This document shows, piece after piece, positions 1-11,035 of a DNA stretch of 64,000 nucleotides. The stretch comes from Phialemonium atrogriseum. Lineage: Eukaryota > Ascomycota > Sordariomycetes > Cephalothecales > Cephalothecaceae. The first letter of the stretch is position 1, and each line of letters opens with the position of its first letter. The stretch spans positions 186,001 to 250,000 of the forward strand of contig NW_026848146.1 in assembly GCF_030411735.1 (NCBI RefSeq). The letters run 5' to 3'. A program made the position numbers and the translations under genes. The notes beneath the pieces are model-generated. The model made no database searches, was not told the origin of the DNA, and worked only from the letters and a program-made list of their open reading frames with translations.

Positions 1-406
1 TCTCGTAACGGCCCGGCAGACGGTCGAACCCTCACAGGCTAAAGATAGCTGCTCATTAGCAAAATTGCCTCCATTTCTTGAAAGTTGCACAGTGGTAGTT
101 CCACAGCCTCTTGAGCAGCATGTCTTGGTTCCCTAGTCTCTCATATTTCAACTCGGCACGCCCCCCTCACCTTGTCTCTGAGGATGGATAGTCAGCCTCC
201 CATTCCAAATTTCCGCGACAGTGTTCGACGTTGGTGAGCTGGGCCACCCTCTTACATTCCTTATACAGGCGCCCTAGCGTGGTCTAGTAGCCAAAGGCTT
301 CACGAGTTCCCTTTAAAACTCTCATCTTCTGGCCTCTGGGTATGGCCTAGCTTGTTACATTCTCTCTTTCCAGTCCTTACTGCCAACGAGTAGATTATCT
401 TCCACC
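1..406. other. Intergenic, upstream of the chitinase gene
   Basis: I see no gene here. It holds the presumed promoter and 5' leader of the chitinase gene that starts at 407. A stretch near 20-45 looks faintly like a tRNA T-arm on the minus strand, but no acceptor stem or A-box goes with it. Confidence 0.5.
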
Positions 407-2073
407 ATGTTGCCCGCCCTCTTGCTTGCCGCCGCTCCTTTCCTGCTGATAGCTCCGGCATCAGCTGGGCCGAGAATACTTGCCAGACAAGACCTCGAGC
501 CAACCTGCGTAGAGATCACTGAAACCATAACGTTCACGACAGTCATCTCTTGGCTGGAGGAAACCACCTCCTTGCCCGCAACATCGTCGGCCGACCCGCC
601 GACCATTCTCACCGAGCACTACAGCCCAATTGGAACATCTTCGAGAACCGTGCCCACCGACACTATACACAGCCACAGCCACACCATACCCAGCGAGATT
701 TCAAGCTCCGAACCCACCCGGACCTCCCAGAGTCTCCTGCCATCACCAAGCGGCAGCGGGACAGCTAACCAAGGTGGCTCGGGACGGTACACAAACGCAC
801 TCTACTTCACGAACTGGTGCGCTTGCTCAAGTCCGGGACACACCTCTCCCTCAGTTGCTGACTTTATATATCAGGGGTATCTATGGCGCCGACTTCCAGC
901 CCCAGCAACTTCCTGCGTCCGAGATAACCCATGTCCTCTTCTCGTTCGCCGATATCGCAGCAGATGGCGAAGTGTAAGTCCTCTGTCCCCCTTATACCTT
1001 CACCCAATGGCTAGCTAGCTGACATGTTTGGCAGGAAATCGTCAGATGAATACGCAGACCTCCAAAAGCACTACCCGACAGATTCTTGGAATGACCAGGG
1101 CAACAATGCATACGGGTGTGTCAAGCAGCTGTACTTGCTCAAGAAGAAAAACCGCGGCATGAAAGTGCTGCTCTCGATCGGCGGGTGGACGTACTCGTCC
1201 AAGTTCGCTCCCATCGCTGCGACCGAAGCCGGGCGCCAGAAGTTTGCTTCCTCGGCGGTCGCCCTGGTCAAAGACTGGGGTTTCGACGGCCTTGATATCG
1301 ACTGGGAGTACCCGGCGAGCGCCGAGGAGGGCCGCAACTTTGTCCTGCTCCTCCAGGCGTGCCGTCAGGCCCTCGACAACTACGCCCAGCAGCATGCCCC
1401 GGGCTACCACTTCCTCATCACCATCGCCACCTCGGCCGGTCCAACGCACTACAGGAACATGGACTTCGCCGGCATGGAGCCGCTCGTCGACAACTGGAAC
1501 CTCATGGCCTACGATTACGCGGGCTCGTGGGACACAACATCGGGCCACCAGGCCAACCTCTACGTGAACACTGGCGACCCGGCGAGCACAAAATTCAGCA
1601 CGGAGCAGGCGGTGGAGGACTACCTCGCAGCAGGGATCCCCAGCCACAAGATCTCCATGGGCCTGCCGCTCTACGGGCGCTCCTTCGAGGACACGACGGG
1701 TCTCGGCCAGCCGTACAGCGGCATCGGCTCTGGCTCGGTCGAGGCGGGCGTCTGGCTGTACAAGGACCTGCCGCGGCCCGGCGCCCGCGAGGCCTACGAC
1801 GACGTCGCCAAGGCGAGCTACAGCTACGACACGAGCACCAAGGAGCTCATCACCTACGACACCGTCTTCAGCGCCACCGCCAAGGCGCAGTACCTCGTCA
1901 GCAAGGGTCTCGGGGGCGCCGTCTTCTGGGAGGCGAGCGGCGACCGCACCGGCAGCGAAAGCCTCGTCGGAACCGTCGCGAAGCGCATGGGTGATCTCGA
2001 TATGACCCCCAACCTGCTGTCGTACCCGGTTAGCAAGTATGACAACATCCGTGCGGGAATGCCGGACTCTTGA
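407..2073 (+). CDS. Secreted GH18 chitinase (class V endochitinase type)
   Basis: Predicted endo-acting chitinase that cleaves beta-1,4-linked GlcNAc chains in cell-wall or foreign chitin. Exons are 407-816, 875-973 and 1035-2073, giving 515 residues. Both introns are GT-AG and leave the frame open, joining TNW to GIYG and DGEV to KSSD. Residues 1-20 form a signal peptide ending in an ASA-type cleavage site. Residues about 21-125 are a Ser/Thr/Pro-rich linker. The GH18 barrel runs from about 127 to the end, with SIGGW at 217-221 and DGLDIDWEYP at 254-263, where Glu261 is the expected acid/base. The catalytic core resembles fungal Ech42/Chit42-type enzymes. The long linker in front of the barrel is unusual for that group, and there is no C-terminal chitin-binding domain. 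The first ATG with a signal peptide was taken as the start. Confidence 0.93.
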
Positions 2074-3392
2074 GGGGGGGTTTTGTTGTCGTTTTCTCCT
2101 GCCTTTTTCGCTTCTGATCTTCTCCTTTTCCCTTACCCCATCTCCCTTCAATTCTTGGATCCTGGTCCGGGACTGTGTCCCTGGCCTTTTCTCTTTCTAG
2201 GCTGTGGCTGAGGTTTTGTGCGTATGTATGTATATGATGGGGTGGCACGTTTGTCTCTGTCTGTGTCTGTCTTGTTTTCGGCTCCTGGTTCTTGACTCTC
2301 GGTTGTGCATTTGGCATGTCTGGCTTTGCAATATACCTCAGGTACATACATACATAGAACGATTGCATGATTACGATATACAAACTCGCCTGCTGGCAGC
2401 AACGGCGCTCCCTCTACAGTATCTCCCGTCCCTGGGGAACGACCGTGAGGGCTTGAGAATGATGTGGGGGACCATTTCCCTCGGCCCTCTGAGGCTAGTG
2501 ATTTCTAGGAATTAGGAAGGCCCAGAAATTGTGCTCACATTGCTGTCAGGGGGGTCAGGAGGAGCCTGATGAGACAGAGAGAGGCGTGCAACGCGGGTTG
2601 AGCGTGAACTGAGCGCTCCCCGTCATACGCTCTCAACTGTTCGATTTTCATCCGTATGAACGAGTCCATTCCGCCGCGCGCTTCGTCCCCAAGTTCCTCA
2701 CCCCCAAGTGTATTCGGCGCGTTGTTCACACAAGTGGTTGGGCGTTGCAGCGTTGGGGTTTACATACCTTTAAGAGGTGTTTCGGGTTGGCAAGCCTCCC
2801 CCGCCCTCTGCATTCCAGCTCTTAGATCTCTGGATATGGCGAGATCGATAGACTGTCTCAGCCCCTGCCTCCTGGGGGAGTATCAGCCCTATGAGCATGC
2901 CAATGGCATTTACGCGACCCAGCAATCCGTACAGCTGGCAGGCTTTGCTAACCCGGCTGGCAGACGAACGAACTCCAACCTCTGAGACATCCAATTAGCG
3001 ACAGAAAATATGGCATTGTTCAAGAGATAAATATATCCCTCGCAGTAAATGGACCCCTCCCAAATATTGTGCAGAGGGGGTTGGACTCTGGTATCGAGAA
3101 ACAACTGCATATCCCTGGGTTGGCAGGGATATTCATGGATGACAACCATCACTTTGCCCGCCTCCATTTTCTTCCAGTCCTAATTGCAGAAGGTAGACGA
3201 GCGGCAAGTCCCCGAAACACGACCCAATAACCGGACATTGTTGCTAGGGAGCATGTGCTTGCGGTCTTGGGGGGCAGCAGCATCCAGTGCACACGCCTAC
3301 ACCAGAGCGCCGGGAGTGCTGTAATATACAAACTATAGGGCTGAAGAATCCCCATGGTAGTCATACAATTACGAGGCGAAGCAACGGAGACG
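2074..3392. other. Intergenic between two converging genes
   Basis: This 1.3 kb stretch holds the 3' ends of the chitinase gene and the DUF202 gene. The first 250 bases after the chitinase stop are pyrimidine-rich with a run of TCTGTCTG repeats (about 2252-2274). The short open frames show no protein family I recognise and no splice-linked continuation. Confidence 0.5.
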
Positions 3393-3884
3393 TCACCCAG
3401 CAGTCGACATGTCGTCCCGTTCTCGATGTCGCCGTTGACTTCTCCGCACAGCACTGCCATAGACCCCGCCTGCCAGGCTGGCAACACCAGCGGCTAGCAC
3501 GGCGGCGCCGTGGTAGGCGGGCTTGAACTGGCCGCGCTCCAGGAGCCTCAGGTTGGAGAAGTACCGCGCCGTCCCGTAGACGATGGACCCGGAGCCCAGG
3601 CCCATGAGCGCCCCGACCAGGAGCTGCGACTGCTCCTTATCCTGCTCCCTCCCGTCGTCGTCGTCGGCGTCGTCGACGCCACCCCTGCGTCTCCTACTCT
3701 CCGGCGGCTGGAGGATTTCGCGGATATCGAGTTGCGAAAAGCGCTCAATGGCGATGCCGAGAGCCACAAAGCCGAGGCCGGTGCGGATCCAGGCAAGGAA
3801 GGTCCGCTCCGAGGCGAGGTGGTCCCGAGCGACGGAGCCAGTGTTCAGAAAGACAGGTGTCCTCCACCGGAATCGACGTAACAT
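3393..3884 (-). CDS. DUF202 (YidH-like) small membrane protein
   Basis: Single-exon gene for a 163-residue integral membrane protein of the DUF202 family. The biochemical role is unknown; fungal members sit in endomembranes, sometimes fused to or working with polyphosphate/VTC-type proteins. The hallmark N-terminal motif ASERTFLAWIRTGLG is at residues 24-38, followed by a first hydrophobic helix (about 35-50). A charged, Asp/Arg-rich loop follows (62-86), then two more membrane helices (about 88-109 and 124-145) and a basic tail. The start at 3884 was chosen because the family normally begins shortly before the ASERT motif. A longer open frame reaches 4115 but adds sequence without family resemblance. 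The gene is divergent from the GPI-protein gene. Confidence 0.85.
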   Translation of the reverse strand: MLRRFRWRTPVFLNTGSVARDHLASERTFLAWIRTGLGFVALGIAIERFSQLDIREILQPPESRRRRGGVDDADDDDGREQDKEQSQLLVGALMGLGSGSIVYGTARYFSNLRLLERGQFKPAYHGAAVLAAGVASLAGGVYGSAVRRSQRRHRERDDMSTAG

Positions 3885-5051
3885 GGCTGGATTTTTCAAA
3901 CAATGGTCGGGTGTTTTGTTTGTGATTCTTTGACAAAGACAAGCTCGGAACTTTCCGACTTTTGGAAGTAGCCAAACAATGGCTAGCGAGGAAAGGGGGG
4001 TGGAAACGGTCCCCTGCGCCTGCCTAATGCAGGGGCCTGAATCCGTCCCTAGGAACTCTATTTCTCTCCGTTTCTCTTTCAAGTCATCCCAACAGCCAAT
4101 TCGTTTTGTGGCCATTCTCCCCTTCTTCCATTATCAGATGACGTGGAAATGTCTGGAAACCGGACCACGCGTTGCCAAGGAGTAGCAAGCTGGACAGTTT
4201 ACTATAGGGACGGGAAACGAATCTGCCTCTTTGCCATGGTACTTGCGTTTCTGGATCGCTTGAATTGAGCTGGTGAGAAGCACGTTTGATCGCCTCAGGG
4301 GTTATTGTCAGAGCCGCAGCTTGGACTTCGACTCAGTCAGCCGGAGCATGAACGGATGAATTCGAGATCAGCAGCCACATGTTGCACGCCCTGGGTGGGG
4401 AGGCCTACCATGTGTGCCTGTTGTTATTTTCGACGACAATAAGATCCACCTGCTCTGAGAGATCTCGTCGCTCAAGGACTCCTCTGTACCAGGCGAGTCT
4501 CCCACATCACACACTGCCAGTCATGCAGTCTTGATGTTTCGCCACGATTTTGTTTATGCTGTCTGGGCTCTGTAGCCCTGAATCCCCCCAGCCCTGCACC
4601 ATAGTACCACCTTTGAGACGAGGTGCCCGCAAGATTTTGCCAAGGGCTTGTCAAGGAACTGTCAAGGGCTCGCCAAAAGCGGGAACCTCGTCTCATCATC
4701 CCCGCCCCTGTCAGGGTAGGATGACATGTCCGCGGGCATCTCAGACTCATGCCGTGTCCCATTTCATATATTCACCCTGTTACCTGGGTCTGGCCTTCTT
4801 CCTCCTTGGCGCTCTCTTTTGAATCGGCTAAGTCTGCTTCGTGAGGTTGTCTCGTTCCCGCCTCTTCCTTCCATTCTCTAATCTTCTTCCATCGTCATTC
4901 CTTTCGAGAGACTGCAGGTCAGTATAGGTTTTTTGCTATACACTTTTTAGACCTCTTCAGCTTCACCGGACTTTTTCGCTTCGTCACCAGCTTTTGGCCT
5001 GGTCCCTTTCTTGTAACCTGTCTATCTTCCCACCCTCTACCCTCCGACAAA
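3885..5051. promoter_or_regulatory. Divergent promoter region (DUF202 gene / GPI-protein gene)
   Basis: This 1.17 kb stretch separates two outward-facing genes and must carry both promoters. Around 4634-4680 there is a cluster of short imperfect repeats of the type CAAGGGCT/GTCAAGG. A TATA-like ATATATTC lies near 4768. From about 4850 to 5051 the plus strand is strongly pyrimidine-rich, as is usual for a fungal 5' leader. I see no coding sequence. Confidence 0.45.
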
Positions 5052-6760
5052 ATGCACTTCTCTGCGAGATCCCTCGTCGCCATCCTCCTGGCGGCAAGCG
5101 CCTGCGATGCCGCTAACGGCGACCCCGCGCTCGGCGGTAACTCAACGGCTGCGGGACAGGTCAGCAATGGGCAGCAGCAAGTGGGCGCCGCGGTGGGAGG
5201 CGTTGCCGACCAGTCTGGCGCGAACGCCGTTGGCAACGCGGTCGGCGTGGGAGCTGCCGCCAATCCGAATGGTGTCAACACGAATGCTGCCAACCAGGGT
5301 GCTGTCGGCGCGAATGCTGCCAACCAGGGTGTCGCAGGCGCGAATGCTGTCAACCAGGGTGTCGCCGGCGCGAATGCTGTCAACCAGGGTGTCGCCGGCG
5401 CGAATGCTGTCAACCAGGGTGTCGCCGGCGCGAATGCTGTCAATGCGAATGCGGAAGTTGGGACAGCCGCGGCGGTAGCCGCTGCCACCGAGGCAGCAGC
5501 AGCAGGTCCTGGATCTCTACTACCTCTGCCTGGTTTCCAGGCCCAAACTGCCGGGGAGCTGAAGCCGCTGCCTAACCTCGGAACAGTGAACACTGTAGCC
5601 TCGGCCGTCCAGCCCGCCCTCACGGCCCTGGTACGTGTACACCGACTCCGCGTTTTCTCCCTGAATTTTCGCTAACATCAATTCTTCAGCCGAACCTCGG
5701 CGGTGGTGTTGCCTCTTCCGCACAAGCGCTCCAACCACTCCCCGGCCTGTCCACTGTGCAGGCTATCTCGTCTGTTGCGGCCCTTCCCCCTGTCGCACTC
5801 CCACCTGTTGGGGGTCTCTCAACCGTGGCAGCTCCCGCACCCGTAGCTTCCACAGCTGCGGTCGCTGGGTCCTTCAATGTTATCCCTGCTTCAAGCAGTG
5901 TGGCAGAAGTGGCTGGCGAAAACCCCGCAACAGCATCTGCGGCAACCACTTTGGCATCCTTTGCAACCATTGCTCCAGAGGCATCGGCATCTCTTGCACC
6001 CCTTGCACCCCTTGCACCACTTTCTCCTGTCGAGTCGGCACCCCTCGCCAGCCTTGCGCCCATAAGCGGAGCAACGGCCGTGCCTGGAGGTTTAGAGCCA
6101 ATCGCAACCCCAACTGCCGGGGCTGATTCTGGGGTCCAGTTGCTGCCGCTGCCAGGGGTGTCCTCTTCCACTGCAGGCGGCCTTTCGATAGCCACGGCCC
6201 CGGCACCCGGCACGGAAGCATCTCAGCCAGCTTTCCCCTTCAACAACGGCACGGCCGGTCAGCCTGGTGGGCTCGGTGGCGGTGCTCAGCTTGCCGGGAC
6301 CGGAGTCGCCCCCCAGGCAACTGCCGGCCTCATTCCTATTGGCTCTGCCAGCATCGGCGGCGTCGGCGCTGCCGCTGGCACTCTCGCCCCGCTCCCCGGT
6401 CTCAACGGGGCTAACGAGGGAGGCGCTGGGACTGGAGGTGCCGGCGAGGGAGGCTCGGTCTCCCTCAACCCGCTGCCCGGTAGCGCGGGGACCGGCGTAG
6501 GGAGCCTTGCGCCCCTCCCGATCGAGACGTCGACCAATGTTAGAGGCGGATCTGGCGCAGCTGGCACGCTGCCTTCCACCACGGCATCCACTGGCGGCGT
6601 CACCCTGACGGAGGGCGGCAGCACCGCTACGGCCTCGGCAGGTGGCACAACTAACGGCAATTCCACCCTAAACGCTAGCAACGCTGCAGGACCGGCGATG
6701 GATGCCTCGCTGGCCATTGTCGGCGGTGCCCTTGGCCTGTTTGCCATGCTCATGTTGTAA
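5052..6760 (+). CDS. Ala/Gly/Pro-rich secreted protein with tandem repeats and GPI-type tail
   Basis: Predicted cell-surface structural or adhesive protein; I do not recognise a named family. Exons 5052-5630 and 5690-6760 are joined in phase 0 by a 59-nt intron, giving 549 residues. A signal peptide covers residues 1-20. A 10-residue repeat (consensus GVAGANAVNQ) runs through about residues 75-133. A second theme, LxPLPG, recurs at least seven times across both exons (LLPLPG, LKPLPN, LQPLPG, LLPLPG, LAPLPG, LNPLPG, LAPLPI). LAPLAPLAPL and Thr/Ser-rich stretches follow. The protein ends with a hydrophobic tail, AIVGGALGLFAMLML, behind small residues (about NAAGPAMDAS), which fits a GPI-attachment signal. 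Composition is low-complexity and almost free of Cys and aromatic residues. A cell-wall role is inferred, not shown. Confidence 0.85.
5272..5451 (+). repeat. 30-nt in-frame coding tandem repeat
   Basis: Six consecutive 30-nt units lie in the first exon of the GPI-type protein gene. The last three or four are almost identical (unit close to GTCGCCGGCGCGAATGCTGT plus CAACCAGGGT) and the first two are diverged. Each unit encodes ten residues, so gain or loss of a unit keeps the frame. That makes allele-length variation likely. Confidence 0.9.
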
Positions 6761-8177
6761 GAAGCGAGGAAGCAAGTGGACAGGCCCCGGGCGGATTTGC
6801 CCGACCGATGACCTCGACTTACGCTGAGCCTCGTGGTCGATCGGGTCGGATGGAGGCGGCCATGTTGTACCGTTTTATTTTATATTTTCTAGCCATCACC
6901 AAATGGCGACTTTGGTCCGCGGCCAACCTCAGACCAGGTTTACGAATTCAGTCATTCTTTTGTGGGCGGTGATTTATATATAGGACCGGACTCCTTTTTG
7001 AGGCGAGACCACTTGAGACGAATACATATGTGGAAGAGGATGGATGTTTGCCGTAGCTGGATCTGCTCGATAGGCTACGACAGCACCTTCCATCTGGGCA
7101 GCACTCAGACGCTGCTCATGATACATATCAATGGTGCGAATACTCGCTGTGGGACATAGGTAATTTCTGGCCGAGAAGGAGACACTGAAGGGGGAGAGTC
7201 GCGGAGAGTAAGGCAATACATATCTTACTAGTGTAGTAGATAGAAAACAACCAAAATAACAATATATTTTGTGCCACTGTCTTCCGTCTAGGTCTGCGTC
7301 TTTTTTAGACATCGCCTCACGGATCCAACTCTCAACTTCCGTTCACCACCACGGCACCCGGCCTGGCTTGCTCCAATAACCGCAAAATCGGACGTGGGCT
7401 GACTGACGGCTCCCTCGCAACGATGGCATTGTTTGATCGCTCTGCACAGCCACCACGGGATCGATCGCCCGCAAACCGCCGCCCCCACGGGCCATCCCCC
7501 AGGCAAGGCACGAGCGCCTGAAACTGCTCATGTTTCAGGGCGGGGGTCAAAGTTCAAGGTGAAGCGACGAAGTGGCGACTGGTAAAAAAAATAGATTCAG
7601 GTCCGAGGATTGTATTTTTTATCAGTACCTATAAAAGTAGGAGTCGGATCTTCCGCCCTTGGCACAAGGATGTTTGGTTATCTCCAAGCGAAGAAACAAC
7701 GATCCCTTCCATGCATTCCACGCGATGGGAAGATCACGACCCGGGAATGGCGAGAAACTGATCTCCCTAGGCGCAGAATACGAGCAAGCAAGGAGATCGC
7801 AACACCAAAGGCCAATAATCCATTTTCACTCGTAGTATTCGTAGTGGTACAGTGCACAATCGCGTTTTGCTTGCTCTTCCACCCCCCTAGCACCGAGCAC
7901 AAAAACACACAAAAGCCCCAAGGTGGGCGTAAATATCGCCATCGAGCTTCGACGCCTTTAAAGACTAGCATCACCCAACAGATATACCCCTGTTCCCGTA
8001 AACGCCGGTTGGACCCATCTCACCCCCTTGACCTGCTGACATACTTCCTCGACGACTCTGCAGCCGCCACGATTATGACTTGTCCGCCCCCTCGGGGGAA
8101 TCTGCAATATGTGTACATGTGTGTCACAAAGGTCGTTTCTCGCCCCCTTAGCTTAGCTTACCTAGCTGCCGCATACC
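6761..8177. other. Intergenic between two converging genes
   Basis: This 1.4 kb stretch holds the 3' flanks of the GPI-protein gene and of ssr4. A long open frame on the plus strand (7610-8359) starts without ATG, has no family resemblance and runs antisense into ssr4. I treat it as chance. No RNA gene or mobile element is visible. Confidence 0.5.
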
Positions 8178-10562
8178 CTAGATGCCGCCATCGGCAGGCG
8201 TGCCCCCGGCGGACCGGTCCACGCCGTGGAACGCGTCCCCGAACGCCGAGTCCTCCATGTCCATGTTCAGGTCGAGCCCCTCGGCCAGGTCGGAGCCCCC
8301 GGCCCCGTCGTAGCTCGCCAGCGCGTCTCCCGCCGTGTCCAGGTCGCCCAGCGAGCTGAAGTCGCCGTGGTCGCCGTCGAACGCGGAGCCGTCGCCCGGC
8401 GTGGGGGCCGCCGACGCAGGCTTGCTCGGCACCTGGGTATGCTGCGCCTGGGTGGCCGGCTCCGTGGTAGATGTCGGCTGGGGCTGCGGAGTCCCGGAGG
8501 CTCCCGGCAGGTTGGGCGACGAGTTCCCGGAGCCGTCCGTCTTTTGTACGACTACCCAGTCGCCACTCCCCGTTCCCTGATCGGGGATCGTGGGTGCCTC
8601 GGCTTTAGCCGCACTTGCATCCTCCATCCTGACATCTCCGGCAGCGTGGGCTGCTGATGTTGGGGGTTGGGCGGCCGATGTTGCCTGCGTTGGCTGTGGG
8701 GATGGCGCATTTATGTTGGAGGGGGTAACGACGGAAGAAGCCATGGCAGAGAGGTGCGGTTGCGGTGTCGGGAAATTGTTGACAGGCGTTGGTGTCGATG
8801 AGAAGCCGGTGTGCATCTGATCCAAAAGGCCCGCAGCAGTCCCACCCATGTCAATATCAGAGTCGCCGATCATGATACCACTATTCTGGGATTCGTTCTG
8901 GGACAGCTGCCGAGACATCGGGGCGCTTGCGCCAGCATCCGGAACTCCAATGGCCATCTGCGGAGCTTGCGGAACGGGCTCAGGTTCCGGCAGAGGCTCC
9001 TGATATCCGCCATCCTGGACTCGATGGACGTCATGGACCACCGCGGCGTGCTTGCCCAGAGGCACTTCGACTTGAGCCAGAATATCCTCAATACTCTTCT
9101 TCTCGTGCCTTTGAGGCGATCTGATCGCCCCGTCTTCGTCTTCTTCCAGCTTGCCTTCGAGTCGCCAGAATTCCGGTCCCATCTCTTCCACCGTCGACCG
9201 CAGATCAATCTCAGCATCCTTGATGATTGCGTTGTCCCTCAGCTTGGCTACTACCTCTGCATGATCAGCCTTCATTTGCTCAATCTCGGCATTGGTCGAC
9301 TCGATCTTCTCCTGGACACGTTTCTCAAACTCGGCGGCCAGGCCAGGGTCCAGTTGACCAATATATGGTTTCTTGGGCGGGACGGACAAGGCCTCGCTGC
9401 CTTGAGCTTCGAAGATCCCATCTGTCAAAGACGCGAGTTCCCCCTTGAGACCCAATCCAAGGTCTGGAGCGATGATCTGCAGAATACGGTAGGGTGAAGA
9501 CAGGATCTCTTCCATCCACTCGTGGTTTTGTTGATATCGGGCTATGCTGACCTCCCGGAGGGTCATTTGGTCAAACAGGTCGCCCCGTGACGTGTCTTCC
9601 TCATCGTCGTAAGCTGCTTCTAGCGACGGAACTGCCCCGATCATGGGTTGTTGATGGGCCTGGGCTTGCGGCGCAACTTGTCCTGCCCGGCGCTTGGGGG
9701 TTGGGCCCGCTGCGGGAGGACCGTGCGGGGGATATGCCATCGTCTGCGGGACACCGCGAACATTCGCCGGTGGCGCATACATGGCGTTGCCTCGCCCTGG
9801 TAGAGGAAGGTGAGGCCAGTTGACGCGGTCCGAGAGCATGAACTCCTTCCGGACGATTTGGCCCATCGACATCAGTTGCTGGCGGAAGTTCAAGGTTTGC
9901 TGCATCTGCGGAGTGACGGGGATCATGTTTACAGGCAACCGGTCGCTCTTTTCGGCTGGTCCGTAGTGAACGATCCACAGGCGAGGATCGACTGGAGGTG
10001 TGTTTGGCGCGCCCGCCTGTGGCGGCATGAGACGGAAGCGTCGCCTCGAGTGCACGGCGGCCGGTTCGCCCATACGGTAGCCGGACCTTTGGAAGTATAT
10101 CTCGAGAATCTGCCATATCTATTAGCCGCGCTTGTTCCTTCATGCATCTTCACTCGGTTTTCCGGCTCCACATACCAGTCTATTCCCGACTTCCTGGCGG
10201 TAGTAAGTCTCAGGGGAAGCCCACACGTATCCATCACTGGCAAAATCGATACCGCGTCGCACCAGTGGTTGCCAGGTCAAATATATTGAGCCATCTTGAG
10301 GGGTCTCAAGGTAAGTCCAGAAGAAAGGGGCAGTGTCGCGGGCGACCTTGGGCGCGCCAAGCAGCCAGTTAGTCACTTCTTGTAAATCGAGTCGTGGCAT
10401 CAATGGGTATCGGTATGTCGACAGGAGATGGACGTGAGGGAGCTACCAATCAAGATTGTTAGGCTTGTATAAGATCGCCATTATGGCTGGGCTTCAACTC
10501 ACCAAATCTCCTTGAACATTGAGACTCGGATCAGGCTCAACTGCCATCTTGTTGGCTGCCAT
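8178..10562 (-). CDS. ssr4: SWI/SNF and RSC chromatin-remodelling subunit Ssr4
   Basis: Fungal-specific subunit shared by the SWI/SNF and RSC nucleosome-remodelling complexes. Exons, in transcription order, are 10562-10503, 10442-10176 and 10118-8178, giving 755 residues. The start MAANKMAVEP opens a 20-codon first exon. The conserved Ssr4 N-terminal domain covers roughly residues 20-250 and contains LDLQEVTNWLLGAPKVARD and FWTYLETPQDGSIYLTWQP, then RLWIVHYGPAEKSDRLPVN. It is followed by a proline/glutamine-rich linker, a conserved middle block (TLREVSIARYQQNHEWMEEI) and a coiled-coil stretch. The long Ser/Pro/Gln-rich, acidic C-terminal half (about 400-755) looks disordered. The length is near that of filamentous-fungal orthologues and longer than the fission-yeast protein. 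All splice sites are GT-AG and phase-consistent. Confidence 0.88.
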
Positions 10563-11035
10563 GATGAGAGGTATCGGCGGGGCGATTGGCAATGTGGGTA
10601 GAATCACTAGGCCTAGCCGACCAAATCAGTGAGAAGCCCAGTATATTTCAGGTCACTGTTTTTTCCTGGGTAATGGCGATTGGCATGGAATCGTGGTTAT
10701 TTATCTGATGGTGGACCCTCCTGTGAAGAAAAGTCGCGCCTCACGCGTGAGCACAGTGCACAGACAAGGCTGACAGAAAAGCCATCACAAACACCATCAC
10801 GTGATATTTCCTCCCATGTAGTATACCTATGCCTACAGCCAATTAGGTAAACTCCACTATCATGGACCCAGGTGATGATGCTATGTACCGTACCTTTGCA
10901 AAAATACAACCTAGAAGTTTGCACTCAATCATGAATCCATTTTGTGTTCTCCATGCCAAACTGTAGGATCTACTCTCACGGAGCTACCAGTCTACTACTT
11001 CAGTCATCTACTTTTATGCACCAATCTCCCTTTTT
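10563..11035. promoter_or_regulatory. Promoter region of ssr4 / 3' flank of 6PGD gene
   Basis: This 473-base stretch lies between two minus-strand genes. It should contain the ssr4 promoter and the end of the downstream 6-phosphogluconate dehydrogenase transcript. I see no gene or clear element in it. Confidence 0.4.

Noticed and set aside
1..100. tRNA-like GGTTCGA segment on the minus strand
   Set aside because: There is no matching acceptor stem, D-arm or anticodon stem around it.
1042..2151. 369-codon minus-strand open frame opposite the chitinase
   Set aside because: GC-rich third positions of the chitinase create antisense open frames; the plus strand carries the GH18 motifs.
5272..5451. 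CRISPR-like regular repeat
   Set aside because: The 30-nt units are contiguous without spacers, in frame and inside a coding exon of a eukaryotic gene.
7610..8359. 249-codon plus-strand open frame
   Set aside because: It has no ATG start and no family resemblance, and its last third is antisense to the ssr4 coding region.
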